The position numbers were made by a program, and so were the translations under genes. A DNA stretch of 64,000 bases from Muricea muricata (Eukaryota; Cnidaria; Anthozoa; Malacalcyonacea; Plexauridae). The notes below the pieces were generated by a model. The model was given only the letters and a program-made list of their open reading frames with translations, had not been told where the DNA came from and did no database searches. The stretch lies in contig OY979725.1 of NCBI GenBank assembly GCA_963855995.1, positions 9,386,883 to 9,450,882 on the forward strand, written 5' to 3'. Of this stretch, positions 61,089-64,000 are shown in pieces; within the stretch, counting starts at the first letter, position 1, and every line of letters starts with the position of its first letter.

Positions 61089-61474
61089 TTGCGATTTGCG
61101 TTCAAGCGTGCGGTTTCCAAACGTACGTTTTACGTTTCAAAACGTACGTTTGCGGTTTCAAAACGTACGTTTGCCGTTTCAGAACGTATTGTTTTTCCAC
61201 GTGACATGTCATGTTTGGGTGATGAAATTGACATGTTTTCGTGGTTGAAAAGGAATGTTTGGCTTTTATATACTATATTTACTATATAAAAGCCAAACAT
61301 TCCGTTCGAAGCGCGAAAGAGTGTCAATTTCATTGTTCAAACTTAGCATGAGGCCTAGCTGTCAAAACGATTTTTTTTGAAACGTCTAACGTACGTTTTG
61401 AAACGGCAAACGTACGTTTTGAAACGTAAAACGTACGTTTTGAAACACGCCGCACGCTTGAATGCAAAGCGCAA
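61089..61474. mobile_element. Nested palindromic MITE with AAACGTACGTTT arrays
   Basis: TIRs TTGCGATTTGCGTTCAAGCG and CGCTTGAATGCAAAGCGCAA are flanked by TA. Each subterminal region holds three or four copies of the palindrome AACGTACGTT spaced by about 20 bp. A central hairpin (GGAATGTTTGGCTTTTATAT against its complement, 61252-61303) sits near the middle. Confidence 0.85.
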
Positions 61475-61760
61475 TAATAGCGCCCCAATTTGTCGTTCAG
61501 CAAGCTTGTTCGAACTTTCCCGGTTTGTTTACGTTTGACGTCACGCGTGACTACACGTGAGGCTCAGTGTCTAAAAGGTCAATTGTTTTTTTCAAGTCGT
61601 CGCTTAAAAGCACTAACTGAACGCTGGCGGAAATCATCAGTTATTTCGTTAGACAATGGGCCAATTGCGGAATTGGCCCATTCGTTCCAAGACTTTGCTG
61701 CTCTATGAGAAAAGCTTCTTTTTAGGAAATTAGTCCCAGGTTTTGGGAGTGCTAATTTAA

Positions 61761-62131
61761 GCCTGGTCCTCACTAGCGACATAAGCATAAGCAAAATAAC
61801 AAAGGATAAATTTTCCTTTGAGGTTTGAGAAGACAAAACAAAACGAATTTTCTTTTGAATTTGCTTTTGTTCTGCCATAGCTTATGCTCGTAGTCTTATG
61901 CTTGTGCTTATGCTTATGTCGATGCTTATGTCGTACGCTTCAGTGGATTTCTTTGTTTTGTCTTTTGTTTTATCTTGTGCTTATGCTTATGTCACTAGTG
62001 AGGACCAGGCTTTATGGCAGGACAAAAGCAAATTCAAAAGAAAATTCGTTTTGCTTTGTCTTCGCAAACCTCAAAGGAAAATTTATCCTTTGTTATTTTG
62101 CTTATGCTTATGTCGCTAGTGAGGACCAGGC
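61761..62131. mobile_element. TTAA-flanked MITE
   Basis: TIRs GCCTGGTCCTCACTAGCGAC and its complement, more than 60 bp in all with ATAAGCATAAGCAAAATAAC, are flanked by TTAA on both sides, the target preferred by piggyBac-type transposases. An internal extra copy of GTGAGGACCAGGCTT lies near 62000, so the element may be a dimer or carry an internal duplication. A related copy is at 26440-26655. Confidence 0.85.
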
Positions 62132-62539
62132 TTAAGTATTGTTACTTCTCAGGCTACAGATATCATTATTGCACTCATTTTTAAATAATTGCTCTAAATA
62201 ATCAGGTCCTAGTCCAGTTAAAGCTTTAAATGTCATAACAGTTTCCCTACTTTTTAAATCAATCTCAATTGAAGGAGAGTGGATTTGCCTGAGAATCATA
62301 TAATTTCATAGAGGAGTGATTGACAACATTGCATCACAAGGTAAGGGGCATAGAGGGTGGAATGACAACCAAAAAAGCTTCGTAGATGGCAAATTACTCT
62401 GTTATTACGCCTGTTTTCCACTAGGGAATATATTTGTGCAAAGTACCGGGAAAGCTATGGATGTGTGGGTTTATATTCACGTATATACATAACATTGGCC
62501 CTGTTTATGCCAGAGATGCATCATCTACGCATCACCGAT

Positions 62540-63383
62540 GCATCAATTAGGATAGAGCGTTGGCGCCCTGTTAGTATGTCAATTATATATTGTTCCAATT
62601 CTGATGCTAGTGTATTGTGTATCATATCTAAGCAGGCTTGGATGTCCTGATCATTAGGTATGTTGGTGTAAAGGCTTTTTACATCAATGGTAATTAGTAT
62701 GATATTTCCAGGTTAAATTCTGATTAAGTGAGAAGACTTCTGCGGAGGAAATGTGTTGTGTCCTGTATGTTTGCTGAGATGTGATTACGGAGTGGTTTAA
62801 GGAAGTGATCTGCAAGTTGAGATAGTTCTACTGTGGGAACCCCATAGCCAGAGATAATGGGTCTGCCTGGAATGTTCTGTTAGTGGATTTTTGGTAGTAG
62901 ATGCAAGTGTGGAGTTTTGGCTTTTGTGTCAGTTGTGAGAAATTTATGGGTCATGTTATCTATTATCTTAGATTTGTGGACGTTGTACGCTAGTTTTTTG
63001 TTTCTTCTATAATATATCTGGGGTTGGATCATTTTGGATCTTCTGGTAACGATTTGAGTCATTTAATTGTCTATATGCTTCCTTCAGATAAGAGTCCTTA
63101 GGCCAATGACAATAGCCCCACCTTCATCTGCTGGTTTGACCAACAAATCATTATCTGTTTTGAGTTGATGGAGTGATTGTATTTCTTGTTTTGTCATGTT
63201 GGTACGTGGGGGTTCTGTAGTTATCTGATAATCAGTCTTGATATCATAATAAACATTAGAGATATATTCCTGAAGGTTGCTATTGTCTGGTATTGGTGCT
63301 GTAAAGTTCTCAAACAACAAAAGTATTTGCGGAAGCAACAGTTGAATGTTTTTGTCACATGGCCTTACGTCCATCTCTACCAA
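62540..63383 (-). pseudogene. Penelope-like element reverse transcriptase, broken
   Basis: From 63383 downward: LHQLKTDNDLLVKPADEGGA (N-terminal PLE motif), then HLHLLPKIH, NIPGRPIISGYGVPTVELSQ and LITIDVKSLYTNIPN. These are in PLE order but spread over several frames with stops. The YADD catalytic motif and GIY-YIG endonuclease are not found. A retroelement relic. Confidence 0.82.
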
Positions 63384-63655
63384 TTAAACTATTGCACAAC
63401 TAAATTTAATCTACCACTGCACAATTTTGTCACAAGGAATATCAAGGAATTACTTCTTAGGCGGAATCTTATAACACAAGAACAATATAACTCTTTAAGA
63501 ACACTTGACTATTGAAAAAATTGACCCTTAAAAAAGTAAACTAGAAAAGGTCCTGTTTACATGAGTCAGCCCCGCTCAAATTTGTGTCACGAAAATCTTT
63601 CATCGTCACGTATAGGTGATGTTGGCCGCACTAACGATTTGTTAAGATTATTCAG

Positions 63656-63775
63656 ATTCTGGCTTTTCATGTTCCTGGTTTTACAGGTTCCGGCTTTTAA
63701 TGTTCTTGGTTTTACAGATTGCGGCTTTTCATGTTCCTGGTTTTACAGATTCCGGCTTTTCATGTTCCTGGTTTT
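63656..63775 (+). repeat. Minisatellite, ~36-bp unit
   Basis: Unit CGGCTTTTCATGTTCCTGG followed by TTTTACAGATTC occurs about four times with small changes. The apparent Phe/Leu-rich frame is produced by the repeat. Confidence 0.85.
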
Positions 63776-64000
63776 CTCGTTCCTCATTCCATTCCTCGTC
63801 CCGTTCCCCCGTTCCTTGTTTTACAGATAGCCCAAATTAAACCAGGACACTTAATTATTAAATGATTGCTCAACAGTTTATGGACTCTGTTATAACATTA
63901 CGGATTTTTTATCTAACTTGCCCGGCTTATATAAATTGATTACTAAGGCTCTCTGAAATTTTGAATAATTAATCAACCGTACAAGTACAACAAAGGTTTA

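Larger units (their letters stand above)
60279..61584. mobile_element. DNA transposon relic with ~78-bp TIRs and THAP exon
   Basis: CAATTGACCTTTT.GACACT at the left and AGTGTCTAAAAGGTCAATTG at the right are inverted. Further inward GTAGTCACGCGTGACGTCA, GTAAACAAACCGGG and AAAGTTCGAACA also pair, giving arms of about 78 bp (60279-60357, 61505-61584). The 1.3-kb body holds a broken THAP-domain exon, an unexplained plus-strand frame at 60544-60789 and a nested palindromic element. THAP DNA-binding domains are typical of P-element-like transposases, which is the likely origin. The transposase catalytic region is missing. Confidence 0.8.

Noticed and set aside
61884..62135. Leu/Cys-rich small ORFs (LCLCLCRCLC)
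   Set aside because: Translation of ATGCTTATG-type repeats in a MITE; the same artefact is seen at 26306-26524.

Overview
The window looks like nuclear DNA of an invertebrate animal, most likely a cnidarian (coral or anemone type). This is an inference from AT-rich sequence, GT-AG introns, dense MITE and foldback elements, a CR1/L2-type LINE tail, Penelope and hAT relics, and very large TPR genes. I could not run a search to confirm the taxon.

Layout. 1-8973 is one giant imperfect palindrome: arms of about 4.5 kb and 3.9 kb around a 575-bp loop. 9.37-10.51 kb is a run of smaller palindromes, including a perfect 86-bp one. 10.5-19.5 kb is gene-poor and holds several MITEs, one nested in another. 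19.76-21.32 kb (minus) carries the three-exon gene for the 25-residue ribosomal protein eL41. 22.31-29.00 kb (plus, divergent from eL41) is an eight-exon BTB-BACK-TLDc gene of 426 codons. 30.39-37.65 kb (minus) is a three-exon MGAT4-family N-glycan glycosyltransferase of 480 residues with an N-terminal membrane anchor. 38.3-44.1 kb is a mobile-element graveyard: AT microsatellites, a truncated LINE, a broken hAT transposase cut by a MITE, a broken fibre-like repeat gene and a hAT-type MITE with target duplication. 44.93-58.93 kb (minus) is a five-exon gene for a 2,689-residue protein with a nucleotidyltransferase fold (GS..DxE motif intact) followed by a TPR superhelix. 59.1-63.8 kb is again mobile DNA: a foldback element, a THAP-bearing transposon relic with a nested MITE, a TTAA-flanked MITE, a Penelope-like reverse transcriptase relic and a minisatellite.

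The four real genes show no evident shared pathway: translation (eL41), probable ubiquitin-adaptor or oxidation-resistance type function (BTB-BACK-TLDc), Golgi N-glycan branching (MGAT4), and an uncharacterised NTase-TPR protein that could be a sensor or signalling scaffold. Gene models were built by eye from matching splice sites and codon phase. All four close perfectly in phase, but transcripts would be needed to prove them. The most unusual items are the giant palindrome, the NTase-TPR giant, the tiny intron-split eL41 gene, and the palindrome-rich THAP element at 60.3-61.6 kb.
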